From Hymenobacter plasmatis (GTDB lineage Bacteria; Bacteroidota; Bacteroidia; Cytophagales; Hymenobacteraceae): a stretch of 64,000 nt of DNA. The DNA lies in the NCBI RefSeq assembly GCF_020711255.1, contig NZ_JAJFAW010000012.1, positions 62,001 through 126,000 on the forward strand. The letters run 5' to 3'. Under the pieces are notes generated by a model. The model saw only the letters and a list, made by a program, of their open reading frames with translations, was not told the origin of the DNA and made no database searches. A program made the translations under genes and the position numbers. Within the stretch, counting starts at the first letter, position 1. Each line of letters opens with the position of its first letter. Positions 1-7,433 of the stretch are shown here, in pieces.

Positions 1-731
1 GCCAGCAGGTGCACCATTTCTTCGTATTTGGCTTCGCCGTAGGTGGTCACTACCTGCTGCTTGCGCTCATCAGTGAGCATATAGCGGAGCATGCCCTCGC
101 CGTCGGCTTCGGGGTGAAATTGCGAGCCGAACACCTCCGGCGTGAAGCGAATGGCCATGATGGCGCGGGCCAGGGGTACGTGGGGCCGCTCTTTTTCCAG
201 GCACACCACTTCGGCGCCCAGCTCTTCGAGGCGGTTCATGTCGAGGTTGGTGAGCTGATAATCGCGCGAATCGACAATGTAGAACGGCTCGGGCAGGCCC
301 TGCAGCACAGGCTCGGCCAGGCCGGCCGAGGTGAGGTGCACGGGCAGCACGCCAAAGGAGGTGGACTTGCGCCGGCTCACTTCGCCCAAGCCGAGGTGCC
401 GGCTCACGAGCTGAAACGAGTGGCAAATGAGCAACAGGTGCTTTTTGTGGTCCTGGGTCTTGTTGTAGGCCAGCAGCGAATCGATGAATTCGAAGTAGCG
501 CGGCTCCCAGGCCTCGCCAGATTCCAGGGGGCTGCCGGGGCCGCCCGAGGAAATATAAATGTCGTAATCCAGCCCGGGCAAGGCATTTTCGGCGCGCACG
601 TTATAGGTGTCGACGGCAAACGGAACGCCGTTTTCTTCTGCGCCGCGGGCCAGCAACTGCCTGATGCAGCGCATGCCTTCGTTCGGCGCGTTGTTGTACA
701 TATCCAGAATCGCAATGCGAATAGCCTCCAT
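1..731 (-). CDS. Class I glutamine amidotransferase-like protein (3' end outside window)
   Basis: The frame is open from an ATG at 731 to the window edge (243 codons, no stop seen), so the C-terminus is missing. The protein has the class I glutamine amidotransferase layout: an SSGGPGSP oxyanion-type loop at about residues 61-68, a nucleophile-elbow-like ICHSFQ with Cys103, and a QFHPE motif carrying His206 and Glu208. All three catalytic residues are therefore present. By family it should release ammonia from glutamine or act on a related amide. It follows an esterase, an ATP-grasp ligase and a carboxylate-amine ligase on the same strand, which suggests it feeds nitrogen to that pathway, but a strong terminator at 798-834 separates it from them. 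Substrate unknown. Confidence 0.85.
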   Translation of the reverse strand, partial: MEAIRIAILDMYNNAPNEGMRCIRQLLARGAEENGVPFAVDTYNVRAENALPGLDYDIYISSGGPGSPLESGEAWEPRYFEFIDSLLAYNKTQDHKKHLLLICHSFQLVSRHLGLGEVSRRKSTSFGVLPVHLTSAGLAEPVLQGLPEPFYIVDSRDYQLTNLDMNRLEELGAEVVCLEKERPHVPLARAIMAIRFTPEVFGSQFHPEADGEGMLRYMLTDERKQQVVTTYGEAKYEEMVHLL

Positions 732-797
732 AGGGTAATCAAAATAAAAACTGCCAGCACCGCCAGCCGATAAACAAAGCTAAACCGTAGTTAAGGC

Positions 798-834
798 AAA
801 AAAAAGCAACGCCTGCCGTGACGGCGGGCGTTGC
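798..834 (-). terminator. Rho-independent terminator after the carboxylate-amine ligase gene
   Basis: Positions 806-834 form a stem of GCAACGCC with GGCGTTGC plus an inner GCCG/CGGC stem. On the minus strand it is followed by eight U residues (plus-strand A run 798-805). It lies 25 bases after the stop of the ligase gene and should end most transcription before the amidotransferase at 731. Confidence 0.85.
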
Positions 835-858
835 GTTAGCAAAGGTCGTTTACTTAAC

Positions 859-1962
859 TTATAGCCCGTGAGCGGTTTCGGCGAGGATATAGTCGACTAC
901 CTTGCTCAAATCGCCGGTTTCCCGGAAGACTTTGAGCTGGCGGTCGGCGCCGGTGCCCATCTCCATCATCGTCAATACGTATTCTACCTCGTGGCGGCTA
1001 CCTAAATCGTCGACAACGTCGTCAATAAAATCGAGGAGCTCCAAAATCAGCTTGCGGGTGGGCACCTCTTCCTGCTTGCCAAAGTCAATCATGTTGCCGT
1101 CGAGGCCGTAGCGGGCGGCGCGCCACTTGTTCTCCTTAATCAGAGCACTACGGTAAATGCGGAAGTTGAGGTTCTGCATTTTAAGCTTGTAAATCTTGGC
1201 CACCAGCGCCTGCATGATGGCCGCGATGCAGATGGTTTCGTCGGCGCGCATCATCATGTCGCAGATGCGGTACTCAATGGTGTCGAAAAAAGGGTGGAGC
1301 CGCAGGTCCCACCAGATTTTTTTGCCGTTGTCGATGCAGCCGGTCTTAATCAGCAGCTGCAAAAACTCGTCGTAGTCGCTGGCGCTGTGAAAGAAGCCTG
1401 GGATGCCCGTGCGCGGAAACCGCTCGAATATCTTGGTGCGAAACGACTTGTAGCCGGTTTCGCGCCCTTCCCAAAACGGCGAATTGGTGCTGAGCGCAAA
1501 TAAGTGCGGCAGGAAATACCGCAGCGCGTTCATCATGTACACGCCAATGTCGCGGTTTTCGATGCCCACGTGCACGTGCATGCCAAAAACAAGGTTGGAG
1601 CGAGCGGCTTCTTGCAGCTCCTCCACAATCTTGTCGTAGCGGACATCGGGCGTGATGGGCTGGTCTTGCCACCGCGAAAACGGGTGCGTGCCAGCCGCCC
1701 CGATTTTCAGGTTCTGCTTGTCGGCCAGCTCCATTACCTGACGGCGCAGGTGAAACACTTCGGTGCGCGCCTCGCCTATGTTGTGGCAAATATTAGTACC
1801 GACTTCCACCACGGCCTGGTGCATTTCGGCCTTCACCTGCTCCTGCAGGGTCACCCGGCCGCCTTCCACTATCTGAGATAGATGCGAGCGCAGTTCCCGG
1901 GTATCGGGGTCAATCGTCTGAAATTCTTCCTCGATGCCGAGGGTAAACGCGGGCATGGCCAT
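859..1962 (-). CDS. Carboxylate-amine ligase, GCS2/YbdK family
   Basis: This 367-residue protein belongs to the GCS2 (YbdK, glutamate-cysteine ligase family 2) group. It shows the N-terminal GIEEEF metal/ATP-site motif, a central MHVHVGI segment and a conserved WWDLRLHP stretch. Family members join a carboxylate to an amine using ATP; the EgtA/YbdK branch shows weak glutamate-cysteine ligase activity. The frame opens at a GTG at 1998, but the ATG at 1962 (MAMPAFTLGIEEEF) puts the motif at the usual distance from the start. It is third in a minus-strand series after an esterase and an ATP-grasp ligase, with an 89-base gap that contains a perfect hairpin. Two different amide-forming enzymes side by side suggest a small peptide-like product; substrates cannot be read from the sequence. 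Confidence 0.93.
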   Translation of the reverse strand: MAMPAFTLGIEEEFQTIDPDTRELRSHLSQIVEGGRVTLQEQVKAEMHQAVVEVGTNICHNIGEARTEVFHLRRQVMELADKQNLKIGAAGTHPFSRWQDQPITPDVRYDKIVEELQEAARSNLVFGMHVHVGIENRDIGVYMMNALRYFLPHLFALSTNSPFWEGRETGYKSFRTKIFERFPRTGIPGFFHSASDYDEFLQLLIKTGCIDNGKKIWWDLRLHPFFDTIEYRICDMMMRADETICIAAIMQALVAKIYKLKMQNLNFRIYRSALIKENKWRAARYGLDGNMIDFGKQEEVPTRKLILELLDFIDDVVDDLGSRHEVEYVLTMMEMGTGADRQLKVFRETGDLSKVVDYILAETAHGL

Positions 1963-2003
1963 AGACGGTGCGAATGGAAAGGGGAAAGGATGTTGCACTC
2001 AAA

Positions 2004-2029
2004 CCCGGCGCGCACAACGGCGCGCCGGG
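2004..2029 (-). promoter_or_regulatory. Perfect GC-rich hairpin between ATP-grasp and YbdK genes
   Basis: A 10-bp perfect inverted repeat (CCCGGCGCGC / GCGCGCCGGG) with a six-base loop lies between the ATP-grasp stop and the next start. On the minus strand it is followed only by TTTG, so it is more likely a partial terminator or RNA-stability hairpin than a full stop. Confidence 0.6.
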
Positions 2030-2051
2030 CTTAGCCAGACAGATAAGTAGC

Positions 2052-3176
2052 TTACTCGGCCTTCTTTGCCGCCGGCTTTTTCGCCGCAGCCTTAGGAGCA
2101 GCCGCTTTGGGAGCTGCGGCCTTTTGGGCCGCGGGCTTTGCCGCAGCAGGTTTGGCAGCAGCTTTAGGAGCTGCGGGCTTTTTGGGAGCAGGAGGGGTGT
2201 CGCCGACCGTGAAGTGGGTTACGCCGGCTTTGGCCCGGTGCGGGTGCACAAACGTGCCCCAGGTCAGGTTGTCCTCGCCGGGCTTCTGGGCAATGGCCCG
2301 GGCAATGGCCATGTTGGCGGCGGCTTCTACCACCCACTCGAAGTTCTTCTCGCCCACGGAGTTAATGTCGGCGTCGGGAGCGGGGTTGCCGAAGTCAATA
2401 GCAATCGGAATGCCGTCGCGTACCGCAAATTCTACCGTATTGAAGTCGTAGCCCAAGCCGGCGTTCAGCTTCAGCACGTAGTCCTTCATGGTGGCCAGTA
2501 GCTTCTCGCCCGCTTCGCCGGTGGTTTTCATCTCGGTGGCATAGCGCAGGTGCGGCTCGTTGCGGGGCTCGTAGGGCATGATGAGCACCTCGGTGCCGCC
2601 AATGCAGTAGCAACGGAAATAGTCGGTGAAGTCCACGGCTTCCTGGAAAAGCATCACCAGCTGGCCGGTTTCGTTGTAGGCCCGGAAAAATTCATCGGGC
2701 GAATTAACCTTGTACACGCTTTTCCAACCGCCGCCGGAGTGGGGCTTCATGTAGGCGGGGAAGCCAATGTGGGCAAAGGCCGCGTCCCAATCCATCATGT
2801 TGAGGTTGCGGAAGCTGCGCTCGCTGGTATCGGTGGGCCGCTCCTTGCTGGGCAGGAGCAGGGTTTTGGGCACGGGCACGCCGAGGCGCACGGCCAGCGC
2901 ATTGTTAAAGAATTTTTCGTCGGCCGACCACCAAAAAGGGTTGTTGATAACGGCCGTGCCCATTAGGGCCGCATTCTTGAGGTAAGCCCGGTAAAAGGGC
3001 ACGTCCTGCGAAATCCGGTCAATGATTACGGCGTAGTCGGGCGCTACGTGCTGCTCAACCTGGTCGATGCGCACGAACTCGGCGCGGATGTCGGCCGGTG
3101 CTTTCTCATTCACGCGGTCGATGAAAGCTTGGGGGAATGTGTTTTCCTGTCCGAAAAGGATGCCGATTTTTTTCAT
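2052..3176 (-). CDS. ATP-grasp ligase with Lys/Ala/Pro-rich C-terminal tail
   Basis: This 374-residue protein starts at MKKIGILFGQE; the longer open frame to 3278 has no family-like sequence before that ATG. Residues 1-310 resemble RimK/D-Ala-D-Ala ligase-type ATP-grasp enzymes: a Rossmann-like start, a YMKPHSGGGWKSVYKV nucleotide-binding region, and late metal/ATP residues in the FNTVEFAVRDG and IDFGNPAPDAD segments. The reaction expected is ATP-dependent amide formation through an acyl phosphate. The last 55 or so residues are a repeat of Lys, Ala and Pro (PKAAAKPAAAKPAAQKAA type) like histone H1 or AlgP tails, and are not part of the ATP-grasp fold. It sits between an esterase (59-base gap) and a GCS2-type ligase. 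Confidence 0.9.
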   Translation of the reverse strand: MKKIGILFGQENTFPQAFIDRVNEKAPADIRAEFVRIDQVEQHVAPDYAVIIDRISQDVPFYRAYLKNAALMGTAVINNPFWWSADEKFFNNALAVRLGVPVPKTLLLPSKERPTDTSERSFRNLNMMDWDAAFAHIGFPAYMKPHSGGGWKSVYKVNSPDEFFRAYNETGQLVMLFQEAVDFTDYFRCYCIGGTEVLIMPYEPRNEPHLRYATEMKTTGEAGEKLLATMKDYVLKLNAGLGYDFNTVEFAVRDGIPIAIDFGNPAPDADINSVGEKNFEWVVEAAANMAIARAIAQKPGEDNLTWGTFVHPHRAKAGVTHFTVGDTPPAPKKPAAPKAAAKPAAAKPAAQKAAAPKAAAPKAAAKKPAAKKAE

Positions 3177-3235
3177 GTTCTGGGGTGTGTTGGTAGCGGT
3201 GAAGCTAGGTGTGAAAGGATGAAGTAACGGGCGGC

Positions 3236-3943
3236 TTAGCCGATGGTGTTCAAGTACTGCGGAAACATTTCGCGCCACACGGGCCAGTCGTGGTCGCCGA
3301 AGGGCTTAACGTCCAGGGTGTAACGAATGCCCTTTTCGCTGAGGATGCGGGCGATTTCAAAGGTGGAATCTTTGCAGAAGTCGTGCTCGGCCGTGCCCAG
3401 GATGATGTTCATCCACTGGAAATGCTCGCTCTGCGCGCCCGGCAGGTACTCGGGCGGGTTGTTGTAATACACGTTGTCGTCGTGGTAGCCGTCCACAAAC
3501 TGGCGGATATCGAAGGCCGCGCCCATCGTAAATAGGTGGGCTACCTGGTTGGGATGGCGAAAGGCAAAATTCAGGGCATGATAGCCACCAAAGCTGCAGC
3601 CCGCCACGCCAATCTTATCCACGTTGCACTCCTGCTGGAGCATGGGCACCAGCTCCTCGCTCAAAAACTGGTCGTAGAACACGTGGTTTTGCACCCGGAT
3701 GGACGGGTGCAGGTGCTTGGCGTACCACGAAAACCGGTCGATGCTGTCGATGCAGTAGAGCTTGACGCGGCCGGCTTCAATCAACGGGCGCGCCGATTCA
3801 ATAAGTTGGAAGTCGCGGGCCTCGTTGATGCCGCCGCCAGAAGTAGGGAAAATGACAACCGGGTAGCCCCACTGGCCGAATACCAGCATGTCGATGTCTT
3901 GGCCAAGGTGGTGCGAGTAAAAGCGGCGGTGTTGTTCCTGCAC
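3236..3943 (-). CDS. Alpha/beta-hydrolase, putative esterase family
   Basis: A 235-residue protein of the putative esterase family (esterase D/PHB depolymerase-like). It has a nucleophile elbow GCSFGG with Ser117 and a late GDHDWPVW motif carrying the likely catalytic His; no signal peptide is seen, so it is probably cytoplasmic. The start is a GTG at 3943, giving MQEQHRRFYSHHLGQDIDM, which matches the usual start of this family, and no in-frame ATG lies upstream. It is the first gene of the minus-strand ligase series and is divergent from another esterase gene (4115-5647) over a short shared promoter region. It may trim or transfer the product of the two ligases; that is inference from position. 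Confidence 0.9.
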   Translation of the reverse strand: MQEQHRRFYSHHLGQDIDMLVFGQWGYPVVIFPTSGGGINEARDFQLIESARPLIEAGRVKLYCIDSIDRFSWYAKHLHPSIRVQNHVFYDQFLSEELVPMLQQECNVDKIGVAGCSFGGYHALNFAFRHPNQVAHLFTMGAAFDIRQFVDGYHDDNVYYNNPPEYLPGAQSEHFQWMNIILGTAEHDFCKDSTFEIARILSEKGIRYTLDVKPFGDHDWPVWREMFPQYLNTIG

Positions 3944-4114
3944 GGGAAGGGGGAAGTAAGGGTGAGGCGAAGAGCAGTTTTCAAGCTGTACGGCAAACTA
4001 GCAAAAAATAACGGTCCGGCCATATCCAGGTTGTCTGATTCAGCTTTTTAAGCTCAACTCATCCGCGAATCGTTACTTTGTTTAATGCTTACCGATACTC
4101 CCACTGTACTTACC

Positions 4115-5647
4115 ATGTCCACCGCCGTCCGGCTAGTTCGGGAAGTGCTGCCTTCCAGCTTCTTGGGGCGCGATGTGGAGCTGAGCATCCTGTTGCCACC
4201 AGCTTACGAGGAGGCTTCGGGCCCGTACCCAGTCCTGTACCTGAACGATGGGCAGGACCTGGAGCGGCTAAATTTCCAAGCCACGCTCGATGAGCTGTAT
4301 GCCCGCCACGCGGTTCAGCCTTTCCTGGTAGTGGCCATGCACGCCAACGAGCAGCGCAAGCACGAATACGGTACGGCCACTCACGCCGACTACGACGGGC
4401 GCGGCGACTTGGCTGGGGCATATTCCCAGTTTGTACTTGAAGAGGTATTGCCTTTTGCTCAAGCTACTTACCAGGCCTCACCCAACCCCGCCCACGCCGT
4501 GATGGCGGGTTTTTCGCTCGGCGGCTTGTCGGCGTTCGATTTGGTGTGGCATCACCCCGATGCTTTTACACGGGCTGGCGTGTTCTCGGGCTCCTTCTGG
4601 TGGCGGCAGCGGGCCGTAGGAGCGGGCTATACGCCTTCCGACCGCATCATGCACGGCCTGGTGCGGGCCCGGCACCCGCATCCGAGCCACCGTTTCTGGC
4701 TGCAAAGCGGCACCCTCGACGAGCACAACGACCGCAACCAAAACGGCGTCATCGACTCAGTAGAAGACTGCCTGGATTTGATTGAGGAGCTGATTAAAGT
4801 TGGGCTGGACGTGCGCCAGGCCCTGCGCTACGTGCAAGTAGAAGGCGGGCATCACCACCCCGATACCTGGGGCCGCGTAATGCCCGACTTCCTGATTTGG
4901 GCATTTGGGCAGGAGGGAAGCGCTGCCGCGCTGCCGGCTCCTTTGCCCGTGGTGCGCCTACAGTTTGACCCCGATTTGGCACCTTCCATTCTGCCGCCCA
5001 CGGCAGAGGTAGTTGAGCCAGTTGCTCCGGCGCCGCTGGTGCTGCCAGAAACTTTCGCGCCGTCCGTGCAAACGCTTCACCTCAGTTCCCCCCTTACCGC
5101 CATTTCATCGCATTCCACCATGCCTATTGCCCGTCCTGCCGAAGGGGATTTCTTGCCCTACGCTTCCACCTACATCAATCAGGTGCCCGAAGGCGCCGAC
5201 CCGCGAGAGGCTCTGCGGGCCATTGCACCGGAATTGCACGCCATCTTCGAAAACCTGAGCGAAGCACAGGCCGAAAAAGGCTACGCCGACGGCAAGTGGA
5301 CGCTCAAGGAAATGCTGCAGCACCAGATTGACACGGAGCGCATTTTTGCCTACCGCGCCATGCGCTTTGCCCGTGGCGACAGCCAAGACCTGCCCGGTTT
5401 CGACCAGGACAACTACGTAGCTCAGAGTGGGGCCAACGCCCGTACCGTAGCCAGCCTCTTGGCCGAGTACGACGCCACCCGCGCCTCCACTCAGGCCCTT
5501 TTCGACAGCTTCACCGACGAGCAGCTCGACCGCCGTGGCACGGCCAATGGCGGCCCGGCCACCGTGCGGGCGCTGCTCTACATTGTGCCCGGCCACGAGC
5601 TGCACCACCTCAACATCATCCGCGAGCGGTACCTGCCCGTGCTGTAG
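4115..5647 (+). CDS. Fusion of Fes-like esterase and DinB-family domain
   Basis: About 510 residues with two unrelated domains. Residues 1-280 are an enterochelin-esterase-like alpha/beta hydrolase with GFSLGG (Ser about 134) and a late GGHHHPDTW His motif. Residues 335-510 are a DinB/YfiT-type four-helix domain beginning MPIARPAEGDFLPY, with metal-type His residues in MLQHQIDTER and PGHELHHLN. The linker is Pro/Val/Ala-rich. An in-frame ATG at 5120 marks where a separate DinB gene would start, so this is a real gene fusion or a sequencing join; no stop lies between the halves. An alternative start is the ATG at 4085, but TTACTTTG just before it looks like a -7 box, which favours 4115. It diverges from the ligase cluster. 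Confidence 0.88.
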   Translation: MSTAVRLVREVLPSSFLGRDVELSILLPPAYEEASGPYPVLYLNDGQDLERLNFQATLDELYARHAVQPFLVVAMHANEQRKHEYGTATHADYDGRGDLAGAYSQFVLEEVLPFAQATYQASPNPAHAVMAGFSLGGLSAFDLVWHHPDAFTRAGVFSGSFWWRQRAVGAGYTPSDRIMHGLVRARHPHPSHRFWLQSGTLDEHNDRNQNGVIDSVEDCLDLIEELIKVGLDVRQALRYVQVEGGHHHPDTWGRVMPDFLIWAFGQEGSAAALPAPLPVVRLQFDPDLAPSILPPTAEVVEPVAPAPLVLPETFAPSVQTLHLSSPLTAISSHSTMPIARPAEGDFLPYASTYINQVPEGADPREALRAIAPELHAIFENLSEAQAEKGYADGKWTLKEMLQHQIDTERIFAYRAMRFARGDSQDLPGFDQDNYVAQSGANARTVASLLAEYDATRASTQALFDSFTDEQLDRRGTANGGPATVRALLYIVPGHELHHLNIIRERYLPVL

Positions 5648-5752
5648 ATTTTCGGCAAAACTTCTACCTTCGCCCGGCACAACACATCGGCGGGGCCGTG
5701 CGTTGAAATCATCCACACCTCAGACCCTACATCCCTAACCTTCTTTTCAATC

Positions 5753-5869
5753 ATGGCCAAAGCACAAGACGCCCGCAAAGAGAAAAAGAAAGAGCCCGTT
5801 AAAACGACCAAAGAGAAAAAAGCCGAAAAAGAAGAGAAGAAAATCGCGCGCGCCCGCAAGCAAGACTAA
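5753..5869 (+). CDS. Very small Lys/Glu-rich protein (38 aa)
   Basis: A complete 38-codon frame from ATG 5753 to TAA 5867-5869, starting MAKAQDARKEKKKEPV and ending ARARKQD. It is almost entirely Lys, Glu, Ala and Arg and should form one charged helix without signal or membrane segment. A TACCTTCG sequence at 5665-5672, close to the TAnnTTTG -7 box, lies 80 bases upstream and a strong terminator follows 16 bases after the stop, so it looks like its own transcription unit. Function unknown; such short basic/acidic proteins often bind RNA or ribosomes, but nothing here proves it. Confidence 0.65.
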   Translation: MAKAQDARKEKKKEPVKTTKEKKAEKEEKKIARARKQD

Positions 5870-5884
5870 AGCGCAGTCGTTTTT

Positions 5885-5932
5885 AAAAAGCGGATGTTTC
5901 CCAGCTCAGGCTCGGGAAGCATCCGCTTTTTC
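5885..5932 (+). terminator. Rho-independent terminator after the 38-aa gene
   Basis: A long stem pairs AAAAAGCGGATG (5885-5896) with CATCCGCTTTTT (5920-5931), with a second inner TTCCC/GGGAA stem. It ends in a U run, 16 bases after the stop codon. Confidence 0.88.
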
Positions 5933-5974
5933 TATTGCAGTTGTTTTTTGAGAACTCTTGAAAAGCGCTGGAAC

Positions 5975-6107
5975 GTCATGCAGAGCGCAGCGAAGCATCT
6001 TTACCGCTTCGTTGCAAACCATCTGTCATGCTGACGAAGGAAGCATCTTCTCAGGTCAGCACGACTCGTTCAGCGGGGATAAGATGCTTCGCTGCGCTCT
6101 GCATGAC
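5975..6107. repeat. R1 palindromic repeat element, copy 1
   Basis: Perfect 27-bp inverted arms at 5975-6001 and 6081-6107 share the core GTCATGCAGAGCGCAGCG and AAGCATCTT. A third, degenerate copy lies inside at about 6024-6050. A related element sits at 57506-57602, so this is a dispersed intergenic repeat of REP or MITE type. No gene is seen in 5870-6151. Confidence 0.85.
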
Positions 6108-6151
6108 AAGAGGCGCGGTGAAGTAGACGCAGCAGCCCAACAGGACCAGTG

Positions 6152-6778
6152 CTACAGCGTGTAGTAGGGTTCCTTTTCCTTGTCGTGATGGCGGATATAG
6201 CCGTGCAGCACCAGCTTTATCAAGGTTTGATAAGCCCGACGCTTGCCGAAATTCACGAGCTTCATAAACTGCCCCAGCGTGATACGCGGATGGCTTTTCA
6301 AGTAGTCAATCACCGCCAGCTCCTGTTTGTTGAGCGGGATTTTTTCGAAGCGTGATTCGGGCTGTTGGCGTTCCATTACCTTTTCGGTGAGGCCACTGGT
6401 TTGGACACTAGCATCACGCACGCGGACGTAGCCGCGCCAGTCGCCGGGCGCCACCTGGGCGCGGTGGGGTTTGTTCAGGCTTTCGGGCACGGTGACCACC
6501 AGCACGGTGCGGCCGTCTTCTTCTATTTCGAGAAAGTGCAGGGTAGTGAGGGGCGGCTGGATGTAATGTTGGGCTGCTTCGCGCAGTACAAAAAGTTCTT
6601 CTTCGGTGTCGCGAACACCCACCACGCGGCCCAGGTCGTCGACGCCCACGAGGACTTGCCCGCCGCGGGTGTTGGCCAACGAAACCAGCGTGCGCGAAAT
6701 TCGGTGCGGGTGCGTGGTTTTCTGCTTGAATTCCAACTCTTCGCCCTCGCCGCGTGCAATTAGCTCGAATAAATCCAT
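6152..6778 (-). CDS. AlbA_2/Schlafen-type DNA-binding protein
   Basis: A 208-residue protein. Residues 1-120 match the AlbA_2 (Schlafen-like) domain: GEGEELEFKQKT near the start, LANTRGGQVLVGVDDLGRVVGV in the middle, and a later GYVRVRDAS strand. Residues 140-208 form a small winged-helix-like tail (LNKQELAVIDYLKSHPRITLGQFMKLVNFGKRRAYQTLIKLV). Proteins of this type usually act as DNA-binding regulators. It stands alone with a shared terminator upstream. Target genes are unknown. Confidence 0.85.
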   Translation of the reverse strand: MDLFELIARGEGEELEFKQKTTHPHRISRTLVSLANTRGGQVLVGVDDLGRVVGVRDTEEELFVLREAAQHYIQPPLTTLHFLEIEEDGRTVLVVTVPESLNKPHRAQVAPGDWRGYVRVRDASVQTSGLTEKVMERQQPESRFEKIPLNKQELAVIDYLKSHPRITLGQFMKLVNFGKRRAYQTLIKLVLHGYIRHHDKEKEPYYTL

Positions 6779-6803
6779 GCCTTTCTATACGTGAGATGGA
6801 CAT

Positions 6804-6840
6804 AAAAATGCCGCCTCCGATAACCAGAGGCGGCATTTTT
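6804..6840. terminator. Bidirectional hairpin terminator
   Basis: AAAAATGCCGCCTC (6804-6817) pairs perfectly with GAGGCGGCATTTTT (6827-6840) around a nine-base loop. It lies 45 bases downstream of the DUF3127 gene (minus strand) and just upstream of the AlbA_2 gene, so it chiefly ends DUF3127 transcription. Confidence 0.85.
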
Positions 6841-6885
6841 AAGAATTGCGTTCAGCCGCGGGGCGGCCGCAACGATGGAGCTACC

Positions 6886-7308
6886 TTAGAAGGGCAGGTC
6901 GTTGTCGTCGTCGCTGGCGATGGGTGCTGCCGAAGGCTGGGCACGCAACGTTGGATTCTGGTTCTGAGCTGCGGGACGGGGAACGGCTTGCTGCTGGCCA
7001 CCGCCGAAGCTGCCACCGCCGTTGCCACCCGAAGCCGGCTCAATCTTCCAGGCTTCCAAGTTGGTGAAGTACAGCATCTGGCCGTTTTTGTTGAAGCCAC
7101 GGCCACGCAGGTTAAAGGTCACTTTCACCTCGTCGCCCATTTTGAAGGGGTCGATGAGGCTGGTTTTGTCCTGGACCATCTGAAACTTGATATGCTCGGG
7201 ATACTGGCCGTCCTGGACTTCGAGCACGAACTCACGCTTGCGGAATTTCTCGCTTACCTGCTGTTCGTCAAATATTTCGTGCAGCCGGCCGGTTACGTCG
7301 TATGCCAT
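6886..7308 (-). CDS. DUF3127 protein with SSB-like acidic C-terminal tip
   Basis: A 140-residue protein of the Bacteroidota DUF3127 family. The N-terminal 95 residues (MAYDVTGRLHEIFDEQQVSEKF ... VTFNLRGRGF ... FTNLEAWKIE) read as an OB-fold-like beta domain. A Gly/Gln/Pro-rich linker follows, then the tail SDDDNDLPF. That ending is nearly the same as the DDDIPF tip with which SSB recruits DNA repair and replication partners. This suggests a single-stranded nucleic acid binding protein that shares SSB partners; family function is not established. A consensus -7 box (7346-7353) lies 38 bases upstream and a terminator follows. Confidence 0.88.
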   Translation of the reverse strand: MAYDVTGRLHEIFDEQQVSEKFRKREFVLEVQDGQYPEHIKFQMVQDKTSLIDPFKMGDEVKVTFNLRGRGFNKNGQMLYFTNLEAWKIEPASGGNGGGSFGGGQQQAVPRPAAQNQNPTLRAQPSAAPIASDDDNDLPF

Positions 7309-7345
7309 AAAAGTAAGGTGTTTGGGGATTAAAAAACTTAAGGGT

Positions 7346-7353
7346 CAAACCTA
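7346..7353 (-). promoter_or_regulatory. Bacteroidota -7 promoter box for the DUF3127 gene
   Basis: Reads TAGGTTTG on the minus strand, an exact TAnnTTTG match, 38 bases upstream of the start, with a T-rich stretch further upstream but no clear -33 TTG. The identical octamer occurs upstream of the genes at 20915-21547 and 36908-37111. Confidence 0.6.
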
Positions 7354-7394
7354 CGAAAAAAAACACTAGCCGCCCGCTACCCGTTCCCTACGGC

Positions 7395-7402
7395 TACCTT
7401 TG
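7395..7402 (+). promoter_or_regulatory. -7 promoter box for isoaspartyl peptidase
   Basis: Exact TACCTTTG, ending 31 bases before the ATG at 7434. It is divergent from the DUF3127 box at 7346-7353. No convincing -33 element is visible. Confidence 0.55.
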
Positions 7403-7433
7403 GGGCCATAATTCTCAACATTTTTATTCCTCA

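Noticed and set aside
9-773. A 254-codon plus-strand frame at the window start
   Set aside because: It is the antisense shadow of the glutamine amidotransferase, whose catalytic motifs are clear on the minus strand.
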